Shown one piece after another: positions 25,074-33,817 of a stretch of DNA of 49,374 bases. Below the pieces are notes generated by a model. That model saw only the letters and a program-made list of their open reading frames with translations, was not told the DNA's origin and did not search any database. Positions within the stretch are counted from its first letter, which is position 1. Every line of letters begins with the position of its first letter. The stretch is taken from the NCBI GenBank assembly GCA_943357175.1, contig CALRGE010000013.1, forward strand, positions 1 to 49,374. Direction: 5' to 3'. Source of the stretch: Candidatus Peribacteria bacterium. Its GTDB lineage: Bacteria > Patescibacteriota > Gracilibacteria > UBA1369 > 2-02-FULL-48-14. The position numbers and the translations under genes are program-made.

Positions 25074-25789
25074 GAAGGAAATACTTCTATTATTTTCTTT
25101 GCGCCGTCTGTGATGTCAGGGTTGCTCCAGTCATGTAAGGCGTTTTCAATCACGCTCCAATCGTATGTATAATTTGAGCCCATTCTAGTTCCAACATCGT
25201 TCGTAATTATCTGCATTTTTTCTGTGTCGTAACCTTTAATCACAATCATGTGGTAATTTGGGCCACCGTTTTTGAAGTTAGGGTTATAGAGGAGTTTACC
25301 TGCGAAAGGTGCAACAATTAGGTGCCCGTTTGAGATAATTGTTTTTATATCGTCAAAAGATGGGTTTTCGTGAATTTCTGTTCGCAAATTGTACTGAATT
25401 TTTATCATTTCGGCGGTTTGTGAGATGGATGTGTGTTCATAACTTCCAAAATATATTTTTTCCCACTCGACGAGGCGAAGTAGCTCAGTGTTGAAAGTGT
25501 CTTTGTTTAGATTCATTCCTTTGAAAATATTCGCAACATTCAAAATGCTGGCCTCTTCACAAGCTTCCTGCCAAGGGTAATCCCAGTTTGAATGAGGTGC
25601 TTGAGTGAAAAAAGGAACTTCAATGTTCAGTGCGGTGCGTATTTCAGTTTCCGGACGAGGTTTTATTTCCGCTTCTACTTTAACGCCTTTGCTAGTGGTG
25701 TCTTGAAGTTCAAGAAAATTTACGGTTTCAGTCGCTTGTTTTGTGCAGGCACTCAAAATCAAGACTGCGATAATTAGAAATTTCTTCAT
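25070..25789 (-). CDS. C39-like peptidase lipoprotein
   Basis: This 239-residue protein has a signal peptide with lipobox LSAC (Cys15), so it is anchored outside the membrane. The mature part is of the papain-like C39 (Peptidase_C39_2) group. It opens with VPFFTQAPHSNWDYPWQEAC, in which Cys77 is the likely nucleophile. NYHMIVIKGYD supplies the catalytic His, and TNDVGTR the Asp. Such proteins cut peptides outside the cell; the substrate is unknown. It is coupled by 4-base overlaps to both neighbours, yajQ before it and the flippase after it, which suggests a common envelope-related process. Confidence 0.85.
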   Translation of the reverse strand: MKKFLIIAVLILSACTKQATETVNFLELQDTTSKGVKVEAEIKPRPETEIRTALNIEVPFFTQAPHSNWDYPWQEACEEASILNVANIFKGMNLNKDTFNTELLRLVEWEKIYFGSYEHTSISQTAEMIKIQYNLRTEIHENPSFDDIKTIISNGHLIVAPFAGKLLYNPNFKNGGPNYHMIVIKGYDTEKMQIITNDVGTRMGSNYTYDWSVIENALHDWSNPDITDGAKKIIEVFPS

Positions 25790-26280
25790 CTGTAATTGGT
25801 GAATTTTAATGGAAGGGGTACCGATTTTTCAGTTTTTAACATTGCAATTACTCCCTGCAATTCGTCGCGCGATTTTGAAGTTACACGTACTGTTTCACCT
25901 TGAATGCTCGGCTTGGTTTTTGGGCATTTTTCTCTGATAAGTTGAGAAACTATTTTTGCGATTTCTTGATCGAGAACTTTCACGAGTTTGATTTCGATGC
26001 GCACGTTACTTCCGCCCATTTTCATTAGCTCACCTTTTTTCAGAATTTGAGGTGAAAGTTTTCTGTTGATGATTTTTTGCAGCACAATTCCCCATACAGT
26101 TTCGAGCGCCATTTCAGATTGAGCCGTGATTGTGATTTTTTCGTCGCTGACATCGATTTCCACTTTGAGGTCTTTCAAATCGTAACGAACAAGAATTTCC
26201 TTTCGCGCCTGATCGACTGCATTTGTGAGCTCGTGCGTGTCGAAGTCGCAAACTATGTCCATTGATGCATCTGAAGCCAT
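25786..26280 (-). CDS. yajQ: YajQ family nucleotide-binding protein
   Basis: This 164-residue protein covers the whole YajQ (DUF520) family. It opens with SMDIVCDFDTHELTNAVDQA, has RYDLK near residue 39 and ends in the typical PLPLKFTNYR. Family members have two ferredoxin-like folds. Some bind cyclic di-GMP and act as regulators; others bind nucleotides or RNA. A GGDEF gene at 41 kb makes a c-di-GMP link possible here. It is the first gene of a three-gene minus-strand operon with a C39 peptidase lipoprotein and a flippase, joined by 4-base overlaps. A promoter is visible upstream. Confidence 0.93.
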   Translation of the reverse strand: MASDASMDIVCDFDTHELTNAVDQARKEILVRYDLKDLKVEIDVSDEKITITAQSEMALETVWGIVLQKIINRKLSPQILKKGELMKMGGSNVRIEIKLVKVLDQEIAKIVSQLIREKCPKTKPSIQGETVRVTSKSRDELQGVIAMLKTEKSVPLPLKFTNYR

Positions 26281-26303
26281 AAAGTTTTGTTAAGTTCGAC
26301 TTA

Positions 26304-26332
26304 ATTAAAGCCTTTTCGGTGGGTTGAGGCAA
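26304..26332 (-). promoter_or_regulatory. Promoter of yajQ operon, TTGCCT-17-TTTAAT (minus strand)
   Basis: Read on the minus strand, TTGCCT (26332-26327) and TTTAAT (26309-26304) are 17 bases apart. Transcription should start near 26297, about 17-20 bases before the yajQ ATG at 26280. A C-run/G-run palindrome (CCCCCGGGGG, about 26372-26382) lies further upstream between the two divergent promoters; its role is unknown. Confidence 0.45.
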
Positions 26333-26401
26333 TGCAATAGTGTTTCAGGGAACAGTTTCTAACCTGCAAAAGTCCCCCCGGGGGTGAATTAGAATACAAG
26401 C

Positions 26402-26430
26402 TTGCCTTTCACCGTAATTTATTGTATCCT
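26402..26430 (+). promoter_or_regulatory. Promoter TTGCCT-17-TATCCT
   Basis: TTGCCT (26402-26407) and TATCCT (26425-26430) have 17-base spacing. The ATG at 26439 lies 8 bases after the -10 box, so transcription would start at or within a base or two of it and the message would be leaderless. Confidence 0.5.
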
Positions 26431-26438
26431 CACTCTCT

Positions 26439-27074
26439 ATGATCGAGTCACTTGTTAGAGAACAATACGTGAGGAGCGTCGATATACTCGAACGCGGAAG
26501 ATTAACAGATGGTGTAATAATTCCGTCTGAAGCAGAATGTATAGATATTCTTAGAGATACTTTAACAGATGCGCAAATCACCCACATTCAAGAGAAAATG
26601 CGCCGTGCAGTGTTTCAAATAGTCCCGCAGAAGCCATTTGTAGATTTTATGAATGCAATGAATTTACTTAAGAAGCCAGAAGCGCGTTTAAACTCTCATC
26701 TTAGCCCATACGTTTCACAAAGATTCGCCAAAATGCCTTCAAATAATGAAGTGCGGATTGGATTTGTTGAGGGTAATGTAAGGCTCCCAGGGACGGCGCT
26801 CATAATGTTTCCTATGGTAAAACAGGAAGAGATTTACAAGAGATCTCTCCCTGAAGGAGTATCAGTAATTCATCCACGAAACTATGCATTGCTTCAATGT
26901 GATAGGACAATTGATGTTAATCATGCTTCAGTACTTGAAGATAATTCAGAAGATAGGACTTATTTCCCGGGAGCTCAATGGGAAAGGATCAGTGTCGAAA
27001 TTGTGCATGACATTCCTAACGACTGGAATAAACGTGCCCGTTGGCGTTCTCAGATCATGAAAGTTGTACAATAA
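26439..27074 (+). CDS. Hypothetical protein
   Basis: This is a 211-residue soluble protein I do not recognise. The N-terminal 80 residues are helical (an EAECIDILRDTL stretch, then a QEKMRRAVFQIV helix). The C-terminal part is beta-rich with GNVRLPGTALIMFP, HPRNYALLQCDR and a late Trp-rich segment (NDWNKRARWRSQ). There is no membrane segment, signal or Cys cluster. It has its own promoter placed for leaderless initiation. trhO follows 24 bases later from another promoter located at this gene's 3' end. Likely a lineage-specific gene. Confidence 0.65.
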   Translation: MIESLVREQYVRSVDILERGRLTDGVIIPSEAECIDILRDTLTDAQITHIQEKMRRAVFQIVPQKPFVDFMNAMNLLKKPEARLNSHLSPYVSQRFAKMPSNNEVRIGFVEGNVRLPGTALIMFPMVKQEEIYKRSLPEGVSVIHPRNYALLQCDRTIDVNHASVLEDNSEDRTYFPGAQWERISVEIVHDIPNDWNKRARWRSQIMKVVQ

Positions 27075-27092
27075 GTACCATTTTGCTAGAAT
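27064..27092 (+). promoter_or_regulatory. Promoter TTGTAC-17-TAGAAT, GTG start at +1
   Basis: TTGTAC (27064-27069) and TAGAAT (27087-27092, preceded by TGC) have 17-base spacing. The GTG at 27099 lies exactly 6 bases after the -10 box, the expected position of the first transcribed base. The promoter overlaps the 3' end of the previous gene. Confidence 0.55.
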
Positions 27093-27098
27093 CCCGTC

Positions 27099-28112
27099 GT
27101 GTTAAAAAACTTAGTAGACAGAAAGGTGTTAAAACAACGTTTGAAGACTGAAAACTTCAAAAGGGTGACTATGTCTTTTTACAGGTATGTGAAGATTGAA
27201 AAACCGGAGGAAATGCGAGATGAGCTTTATCGGGAATGGTATGCACTTGGTGTTTTTGGGCGAATTTACTTGGCGCGAGAGGGAATAAATGCGCAACTTT
27301 GTGTGCCGGAGGAGAATCTCGAGAAATTTAAGGCAGGTTTGGAGGCGCGTGCTGAATTTAAAAATATGCGTCTGAATTTTGCCGTGGAGCAGGGTACTTC
27401 TTTCTATAAACTTGGAATTAAGGTTAAAAAGCAAATTGTTGCTGATGGTTTACCTGAAGATTCTTATGACTTGTCGAATGTTGGAAATCATTTGAATGCA
27501 GAAGAATTTAATATTGCCATGGAAGATAAAAATGCGGTTGTTGTGGATATGCGGAATTTTTATGAAAGCAGAATTGGTAGATTTGAAGGAGCTATTTGCC
27601 CTGATGTTGATACTTTTCGTGAGGAATTACCGCAAGTTGTTGAAATGCTTGAAGATAAAAAAGATAAGAAAATTCTACTTTATTGCACAGGTGGAATTCG
27701 TTGTGAAAAGGCGAGTGCATATTTGAAAAGTCGTGGTTTTGAAGATGTAAGCCAGCTTTACGGCGGTGTTATTACTTACGCACATACAGTTACAGACAGT
27801 AAATTTATCGGGCGAAATTTTGTGTTTGATGAGAGAATCGCTGAAAGAATTACCGATGATGTTTTGAGCATTTGTGACCAGTGTGAAAATTCTTGTGATG
27901 ATTACGCAAATTGTAAAAATATGATCTGTAATTTGTTGTTTTTACAGTGCAGCGACTGTGCCGCGAAGTTTGCCGGAGCTTGCAATGAAGAATGTAGAAG
28001 GATTGCTGAACTTCCGGCGGAAGAATACAAAGCCGAACGAAAAAAAAGCGGAGCGACTGATTTTGAAAAGTATAAAAGCAGAATCAGGCCTAGCTTAAAA
28101 GCGACAGTATAG
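27099..28112 (+). CDS. trhO: tRNA uridine(34) hydroxylase / rhodanese-like protein TrhO
   Basis: This 337-residue protein belongs to the TrhO (YceA) group, which hydroxylates U34 of certain tRNAs using molecular oxygen. It has the N-terminal acylphosphatase-like part (MSFYRYVKIEKPEE, GRIYLAREGINAQ), a central rhodanese domain (VVVDMRNFYESRIGRFEGA) with the active Cys196 in CTGGIRCEK, and a C-terminal Cys-rich metal-binding tail (CDQCENSC, CSDCAAKFAGACNEEC). I give the GTG at 27099 because the promoter places +1 exactly on it. The in-frame ATG at 27171 (MSFYRY) is the start most family members would suggest and remains possible. Its 3' end overlaps the convergent transporter gene by 23 bases. 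Confidence 0.9.
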   Translation: MLKNLVDRKVLKQRLKTENFKRVTMSFYRYVKIEKPEEMRDELYREWYALGVFGRIYLAREGINAQLCVPEENLEKFKAGLEARAEFKNMRLNFAVEQGTSFYKLGIKVKKQIVADGLPEDSYDLSNVGNHLNAEEFNIAMEDKNAVVVDMRNFYESRIGRFEGAICPDVDTFREELPQVVEMLEDKKDKKILLYCTGGIRCEKASAYLKSRGFEDVSQLYGGVITYAHTVTDSKFIGRNFVFDERIAERITDDVLSICDQCENSCDDYANCKNMICNLLFLQCSDCAAKFAGACNEECRRIAELPAEEYKAERKKSGATDFEKYKSRIRPSLKATV

Positions 28113-29457
28113 TTGCAGCGCCAACAATAAACATAATGGATGTAATGAACCATCCAAAGAATTTTGTTGTTTTACCGTTCACATGTTTTCCCATTAATTT
28201 TTTATTGCTGCTTATAAGTACAATCATAGAAAGAATTATTGGAGCGATTAGTCCGTTTCCAACTCCGGAGTAAATTAGAGCGGTAATTGGGTCAAAGCCA
28301 ATAAAATTTATGGCTAATCCGATTAGCATTGAAATTATTATTACGCCGTAAAATGCATGTGCATCTTTTAACTTGCGGTAAAGCCCTGATTTCCAGGCGA
28401 AACTTTCTGAAATTGCGTAAGAAGCTGAGCCCGCAAGAATTGGTACTGAAAGTAAACCTGTTCCAATTATTCCTAATGCAAAAAGTAGTGATGCTTGGTC
28501 GCCGGCGATTGGCTGTAAGGCAAGTGCCGCTTCAGCCGCACTATTTATATTTGTGATTCCGTTTGCATGAAGTGCCGCTCCATTTGCTGCGATAATAAAA
28601 AACATTACCACGTTTGAAAGTAACATTCCTGACCAAACATCAATTCTCATTTCTGAAATTTGAGCTTCATTACAATTGGTTTTTCTTAGCTTAACTGTTG
28701 TTTGCCCACCCAAAATTTCTTCTTCAACTTCTTGCGATGTTTGCCAAAAGAAAAGATAAGGAGAAATTGTTGTTCCCAAAATTCCACATACAAGGAATAT
28801 TTGCTCTTTTGTGAAATCCATTGAAGGAATTAAAGTGCTTTTTAATAATTCTCCCCAGTTCAAATTCACGCTCAATGCTGAGAAAACATAAGATAACAAA
28901 ACCAGTGCCAGCCATTTTAAATATTTAGCATATTTTTCATATGGTGTGAAAATTTGCAGAAGTAAACTTGCTCCGGTGAATAAAATTACAAGTGGTCCAA
29001 ATTTGAATGATGGAAAAATTAATTCTGTGGCTTGTGCCATTGCACCAAGGTTTGCACCAAGATTTAAAGTGTTCGCGCAGAAAAGTAGAAATGCCGAAGT
29101 ATATAAAATCCATCGTGGATAACTTGTGCGAATGTTACCAGCGAGCCCGCGGCCTGTTGCAAGGCCAATTCTGGCGCACATTTCCTGAACGACTGACATT
29201 AATGGGAATGTGAAAAGGGCGAGCCAGGCAAGCTGAAAGCCATATTGAGCTCCTGTTTGGGAATAAATTGTTATTCCGGATGGATCGTCGTCTGCAGCAC
29301 CGGTTGTTAAACCAGGACCAAGAATTTTCCAATATTTTTTTGCGCCGCCCATTTTATCTTCAACTTCGTGTTCTAATTTTTCTGCTTCATCAACTGTTTT
29401 TTCAAGAAGAATAGCCGGTGCTTCGAAGGCTCGTTTTATAAGACTTTTCTTTTTCAT
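28090..29457 (-). CDS. NRAMP-related divalent metal transporter with altered metal site
   Basis: This 455-residue membrane protein has about eleven helices and a charged N-terminal leader. It belongs to the NRAMP (COG1914) superfamily by its opening GPGLTTGAADDDPSG and by its sixth-helix segment GTTISPYLFFWQ. The canonical Mn/Fe site reads DPGN in helix 1 and MPH in helix 6. Here they are DPSG (58-61) and SPY (232-234), so the Met sulfur ligand and one Asn are missing. This resembles divergent NRAMP-related transporters whose ion preference may differ (for example Mg2+). The substrate is not predictable by eye. A TATAAT sits 3 bases before the ATG; a TAGTAT slightly upstream would put +1 on the ATG. 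Confidence 0.85.
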   Translation of the reverse strand: MKKKSLIKRAFEAPAILLEKTVDEAEKLEHEVEDKMGGAKKYWKILGPGLTTGAADDDPSGITIYSQTGAQYGFQLAWLALFTFPLMSVVQEMCARIGLATGRGLAGNIRTSYPRWILYTSAFLLFCANTLNLGANLGAMAQATELIFPSFKFGPLVILFTGASLLLQIFTPYEKYAKYLKWLALVLLSYVFSALSVNLNWGELLKSTLIPSMDFTKEQIFLVCGILGTTISPYLFFWQTSQEVEEEILGGQTTVKLRKTNCNEAQISEMRIDVWSGMLLSNVVMFFIIAANGAALHANGITNINSAAEAALALQPIAGDQASLLFALGIIGTGLLSVPILAGSASYAISESFAWKSGLYRKLKDAHAFYGVIIISMLIGLAINFIGFDPITALIYSGVGNGLIAPIILSMIVLISSNKKLMGKHVNGKTTKFFGWFITSIMFIVGAATILSLLS

Positions 29458-29529
29458 ATAATTATACTAACAGTTTTTTTGCTTTGAAAAAAATGAAAAA
29501 TATTAGCCAAGCAATTTATTGTTTTTAAC

Positions 29530-30285
29530 TTACTTCTTATAGAAGGTTATTGAGTCGCTTTTTTCAGTATATGATTTCTCAGATGATTTAATTGCGGTTA
29601 CTCTGTATTCCACACTGTCTTCATAGTTTATTTTAAAGTCTGATTTTAATTTTATTATTCCGTCGGCAATTGTGATGGAAGCATTTTCCGCTATTGCCTC
29701 GCCGTCTTTTATAGAGATCACATATTCAATGTTATCAAGGCATGGGTTTATTCCATCATTATTATATGTGATACAGTTAGCAACTCTTACTTTATATGTA
29801 TTTGCTCCGACATATTTAAATGCCATTTCCAAACTTGAATTTTGACTTGGATTTTGTTTCGGTTCCAATATTGTTGGTGCTTCAACTTTATCTGGTTCAG
29901 TTACTTCAATTTCAGTAATGCTAACACTTGAGTCAAGGTAAGTAATTTTTACCAAATATGGCTGGCCCTTGAAGTTGATATTACAAGTGTGAGGGAATCT
30001 TGGTGAATCACATAATGTTCCGCTTTCTGGGTTTCTATCATTAGTTGAACTTATATATATGTATTTATTTTGAAGTGCTTGCGGTAGATCAGCTGTTATT
30101 CCTTCATAATCTTTTTCGGAAAGTTTGAGATCAGGCCTTTCAATATAAAAACTGAACCATGAAGTATCATCTTCACGATAAGTAATTTTATCAATGATGA
30201 GTTTTGCGTCGACGTAGCTGGTTTCTTTCACACAAGCTGTTGTTAAAATTATAAGTGTACAAAGTATCGGTATGATTTTTATCAT
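29530..30285 (-). CDS. Lipoprotein of unknown function
   Basis: This 251-residue protein has a signal peptide with the lipobox LTTAC (Cys18). The mature protein is beta-rich, with no membrane segment. The C-terminal half (from about residue 135) looks like an Ig/fibronectin-like sandwich (SLEMAFKYVGANTYKVRVAN, then DSVEYRVTAIKSSEKSYTEKSDS). Four Cys in the mature part could form disulfides. It is probably a surface-exposed lipoprotein. It is divergent from the MgtA-like ATPase gene, with a 51-base shared promoter region. No partner gene indicates a function. Confidence 0.7.
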   Translation of the reverse strand: MIKIIPILCTLIILTTACVKETSYVDAKLIIDKITYREDDTSWFSFYIERPDLKLSEKDYEGITADLPQALQNKYIYISSTNDRNPESGTLCDSPRFPHTCNINFKGQPYLVKITYLDSSVSITEIEVTEPDKVEAPTILEPKQNPSQNSSLEMAFKYVGANTYKVRVANCITYNNDGINPCLDNIEYVISIKDGEAIAENASITIADGIIKLKSDFKINYEDSVEYRVTAIKSSEKSYTEKSDSITFYKK

Positions 30286-30299
30286 ATTGTAGAAATAGT

Positions 30300-30328
30300 T
30301 TGTGCTGATTATAGTAGTAATGTTTAAA
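30300..30328 (+). promoter_or_regulatory. Promoter TTGTGC-17-TTTAAA
   Basis: TTGTGC (30300-30305) and TTTAAA (30323-30328) are 17 bases apart, with the ATG at 30337 lying 8 bases after the -10. An alternative -10 (TATAGT at 30310-30315) would give a 15-20 base leader. Either way the untranslated region is very short and has no Shine-Dalgarno site. Confidence 0.4.
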
Positions 30329-30336
30329 AGCGACTA

Positions 30337-32727
30337 ATGGAAAACGGTCTAACATCGACGGAAGCTCTTAGGCTTTTTAAAAAAAATGGGGCGAATGAGA
30401 TTCCTTCAAAAGGTGGCAATCCAGCCATAAGAATTTTTATCAAACAACTGGTAAATCCGCTCATTTTGGTTTTGATTGCTGCCAGTGCAATTTCATTTTT
30501 TTTGGGTGAGGGAACAGATGCAATAATTATTATTTGTATCATTCTTGTTAATTCGATTTTGGCTTTTACCCAAGAGTATCGTGCGGAAAAAACCGTTCAA
30601 AGTTTGAAGAAATTGATTTCGCAAAAGGCAAAGGTTATGCGTGATGGCAAAGAACTTGATTTGGATGCTAAAACTTTGGTCGTGGGTGATCTTGTAGTTT
30701 TAAATATTGGTGACATTGTTCCCGCTGACATCCGTCTTATAAAGGTGGATTCAATGACTGTTGATGAATCTTCACTTACTGGCGAATCGGTGCCGGTAGA
30801 AAAAAATCTTAAGAAGAATATGGCTTTGATGGGAACTCATGTGCTGAGTGGTGAGGGAATGGGTTTGGTTGTAGCAACAGGTAAGCGTACGAGTTTTGGT
30901 AAAACCGCCGAGCATCTTTCCGAGCCCGAAGATATTTCAGATTTTGAAAAAGGAATCTCTCATTTAAGTTCATTTTTATTGAAAATTATTTTGGTGATGG
31001 CTTTTTTCATTTTTCTTGTGAATGGGTTTTTGGGTCACGGAATTTTGGAATCATTTCTGTTCGCGCTTGCACTTGCTGTGGGAATTACACCTGAGGCTTT
31101 GCCTGTTATTATTACTATTGCACTTTCAGGGGCTGCCAGAAAACTTGCAAAATCTGATGTGATTGTGAAAAAACTTTCAGCTATTGAAGATTTGGGGAAT
31201 ATGGATGTTTTTTGTACTGATAAAACTGGAACTTTGACGGAGGGTCACTTAAGTTTACAGAACTTTTTTGATAAAAATGGAAAGGAAGATTCCGATGTTC
31301 TTGTTTATGGAATGCTTTGCGGAGATGCTGGCGAAAACATTATTGATAAGGCGATTTGGGATAGCCCTCACTCTCACAAATTACTAAAGAAATATAAGTC
31401 TTATAAAGTATTAGATAGAAATGAATTTGATTTTGAAAGGAGAAGAATGAGTGTTTTGATTAAAGCAGCAAATGGAAAAAAATATCTGGTTGTGAAAGGT
31501 GCTTTAGAAAATATTGAGAGTCTATGTTCTGGGAAAAGTTTAAAATCGATAGATACTTATAGGAAATCCGGCTACTCCACTATTGTTGTTGCAATAAAGG
31601 AGTTCAAAAAAAATACTTCAACTAAGGCTGATGAGAAAAATCTCAAGATGCTTGGTTTTTTAACTTTTATTGATCCTCCTCGTGCAAGCGCAAAAAAGGC
31701 AATCGCTGATTTAACAAGGCTGGGCGTGGAAATAAAAGTTTTGAGTGGAGATGATCATTTAGTAACAGAAGCAATTTGTAAAAAAGTGGGTCTTGAAATA
31801 AAAGGTGGTCGTGTGATAACCGGTGATGATTTAGATGGATTGACCGAATCGCAATTCGCGAGACTTATTGAAAATTACAATGTTTTTTCACGAATAAATC
31901 CTGATCACAAGTACAGAATTGTTAAAACTTTAAATAAAGATGAAAATAGAACTGTAGCTTTTATGGGTGATGGAATTAATGATGCGCCTGCAATTAAAGT
32001 CGCGGATGTTGGAATTTCAGTTAATAGCGCCACTGATATTGCAAAAGAGGCAGCAGATATAATAGTGCTTCAACAAAGCCTAAGTGTTATTGCGAATGGT
32101 GTTATGGACGGGCGCAGGATTTTTGCCAATATAAATAAATATATTTTGAGTACAGTCAGTGCGAATTTTGGAAACATGATTACCGTCGCCCTTGCCTCCG
32201 TTTTTATGAAATTTCTGCCGCTTTTGCCTGCACAAATTCTTTTGAATAATCTGATTACAGATATGCCAATGGTTGCGATTGCAAGCGATAATGTTGATAT
32301 TGAAATGCTTAGTAAACCAAAAAAATTAGATACCGCGAAGATAAAAGCTTTCATGAGTTCTTTTGGATTACTTAGTACATTTTTTGATTTTGTTTTGATA
32401 CTTTCTCTTATATTTATATTTCATTCTGATCCACAAACTTTTAGAAGTGCATGGTTCCTTGAATCTGCAATTTCAGAAATTGTTATCGCTTTCTCGTTAA
32501 GAACTGGCTTGCCTTTCTTCAAAAGCAAGCCTGGCAAAGCTTTATTTTTGATTTCCGTTGCAGCGATAATTTTACTTTTTGTTGTTGTTTATAGCCCGAT
32601 TGCAGAATTTTTTGAATTTGTTCAACTAAATACTAAGATCTTGGCTTTCATTATACTTGTGGTCGTAACGTATTTTACCGCTTCAGAACTACTAAAAAGG
32701 TCATGGTTCAAAAAGATTAATTTATAA
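30337..32727 (+). CDS. MgtA-like cation-transporting P-type ATPase
   Basis: This 796-residue P-type ATPase has no heavy-metal domain. Motifs are TGES (148-151), PEALP (252-256) in helix 4, phosphorylated Asp295 in CTDKTGT and GDGINDAP (about 544-551). The segments AIEDLGNMDVFCTDKTG, ANFGNMITVALAS and the closing NLITDMPMVAIASDNVD match the MgtA/MgtB (P3B) pattern more closely than Ca2+ pumps, although helix 4 reads PEALP rather than MgtA's PEMLP. Mg2+ uptake is thus the best guess, with Ca2+ export an alternative. It is somewhat shorter than E. coli MgtA (about 900 residues) because of a short N terminus. It is monocistronic, with the polyamine genes following after 58 bases. Confidence 0.87.
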   Translation: MENGLTSTEALRLFKKNGANEIPSKGGNPAIRIFIKQLVNPLILVLIAASAISFFLGEGTDAIIIICIILVNSILAFTQEYRAEKTVQSLKKLISQKAKVMRDGKELDLDAKTLVVGDLVVLNIGDIVPADIRLIKVDSMTVDESSLTGESVPVEKNLKKNMALMGTHVLSGEGMGLVVATGKRTSFGKTAEHLSEPEDISDFEKGISHLSSFLLKIILVMAFFIFLVNGFLGHGILESFLFALALAVGITPEALPVIITIALSGAARKLAKSDVIVKKLSAIEDLGNMDVFCTDKTGTLTEGHLSLQNFFDKNGKEDSDVLVYGMLCGDAGENIIDKAIWDSPHSHKLLKKYKSYKVLDRNEFDFERRRMSVLIKAANGKKYLVVKGALENIESLCSGKSLKSIDTYRKSGYSTIVVAIKEFKKNTSTKADEKNLKMLGFLTFIDPPRASAKKAIADLTRLGVEIKVLSGDDHLVTEAICKKVGLEIKGGRVITGDDLDGLTESQFARLIENYNVFSRINPDHKYRIVKTLNKDENRTVAFMGDGINDAPAIKVADVGISVNSATDIAKEAADIIVLQQSLSVIANGVMDGRRIFANINKYILSTVSANFGNMITVALASVFMKFLPLLPAQILLNNLITDMPMVAIASDNVDIEMLSKPKKLDTAKIKAFMSSFGLLSTFFDFVLILSLIFIFHSDPQTFRSAWFLESAISEIVIAFSLRTGLPFFKSKPGKALFLISVAAIILLFVVVYSPIAEFFEFVQLNTKILAFIILVVVTYFTASELLKRSWFKKINL

Positions 32728-32785
32728 TTTTTTATTGCAATCCATGCGGTAAAAAGTTAAGTTGTCGTAGTATTTAATTTTACAT

Positions 32786-33817
32786 ATGGAAAACCCAACA
32801 AAACAGGATCTACTCAAGGAAGTTATTGAGCACATTGATATTAAGAAGCTAAGTATTTCTCCGTTAATTGATTCTTACAGAAAGATGTCTTTTTCTGCTC
32901 GTGATTTAGCAAGAGCGGCAGATATTTACAATATGATGCTTGGAGATGAGAAATGTTCAGTTTGGTTGACTCTTGCGGGTTCAACAAGCGCAGCAGGTTG
33001 TATGCAGGCTTATGTGGACATGGTGAAGAATAACATGGTTGATTGTATCGTTGCGACAGGTGCATCGATCATTGATATGGATTTCTTTGAAGCTCTTGGA
33101 TTTAAACACTATAAAGGAGACCAATTTATTGATGACGGATTACTTCGAAGCCTTTATATAGATAGAATTTACGATACTTTCATCAATGAAGAAGAATTGC
33201 AGAATTGCGATAAAACAATCGGCGATATTGCAGATTCACTAAAACCAGGACCTTATTCTTCTCGAGAATTTATTTGGGAAATGGGTAAATGGCTTACAGA
33301 GCATTCAGTGAAAAAAGATTCACTAATTCAGGCTTGTTACGAGCATAATGTTCCAATTTTCTGCCCTGCATTCTCAGATTCTTCAGCCGGTTTCGGTTTA
33401 GTTGTTCATCAAACAAAAAATCCTGATGCTCACGTTTCGATCGATAGCGTTAAAGATTTCCGTGAACTTACTCAAATCAAAATGAACACTAGTGATAGCG
33501 GACTTTTGATGGTTGGAGGCGGAGTGCCAAAGAACTTTGCTCAAGATACTGTAGTTTGTGCTGAAATTTTGGGAGTTGAAGCTCCGGTTCATAAATATGC
33601 AATTCAGTTAACTGTTGCTGACGTTCGTGATGGAGCTTGTTCTTCTTCTACTTTGAAGGAAGCAAGTTCTTGGGGGAAAGTTAGTACTGTTCACGAACAA
33701 ATGGTTTTTGCTGAGGCGACACTTTCACTTCCACTAATCGCAGCTTATGGTTACGAAAAAGGACTTTGGAAGAATCGTTCTAAGCGTGAATTTGCTAAAT
33801 TGTTTAATAAAGCTTGA
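32786..33817 (+). CDS. Deoxyhypusine synthase-like protein, probable homospermidine synthase
   Basis: This 343-residue protein belongs to the deoxyhypusine synthase (DHS) family: an NAD-binding fold with GSTSAAGCMQ, VATGASIIDMD, SDSSAGFG and the active-site Lys298 in EASSWGKV, equivalent to the Lys that forms the enamine/imine intermediate in eukaryotic DHS. Bacteria lack the eIF5A substrate. Known bacterial DHS-like enzymes include homospermidine synthases that transfer an aminobutyl group to putrescine. Its neighbours make putrescine from agmatine (the two next genes, coupled) and from arginine (37.2 kb), so homospermidine or a related long polyamine is the likely product. The stop overlaps the aguB start as TGATG. 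A recognisable strong promoter was not found upstream. Confidence 0.88.
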   Translation: MENPTKQDLLKEVIEHIDIKKLSISPLIDSYRKMSFSARDLARAADIYNMMLGDEKCSVWLTLAGSTSAAGCMQAYVDMVKNNMVDCIVATGASIIDMDFFEALGFKHYKGDQFIDDGLLRSLYIDRIYDTFINEEELQNCDKTIGDIADSLKPGPYSSREFIWEMGKWLTEHSVKKDSLIQACYEHNVPIFCPAFSDSSAGFGLVVHQTKNPDAHVSIDSVKDFRELTQIKMNTSDSGLLMVGGGVPKNFAQDTVVCAEILGVEAPVHKYAIQLTVADVRDGACSSSTLKEASSWGKVSTVHEQMVFAEATLSLPLIAAYGYEKGLWKNRSKREFAKLFNKA

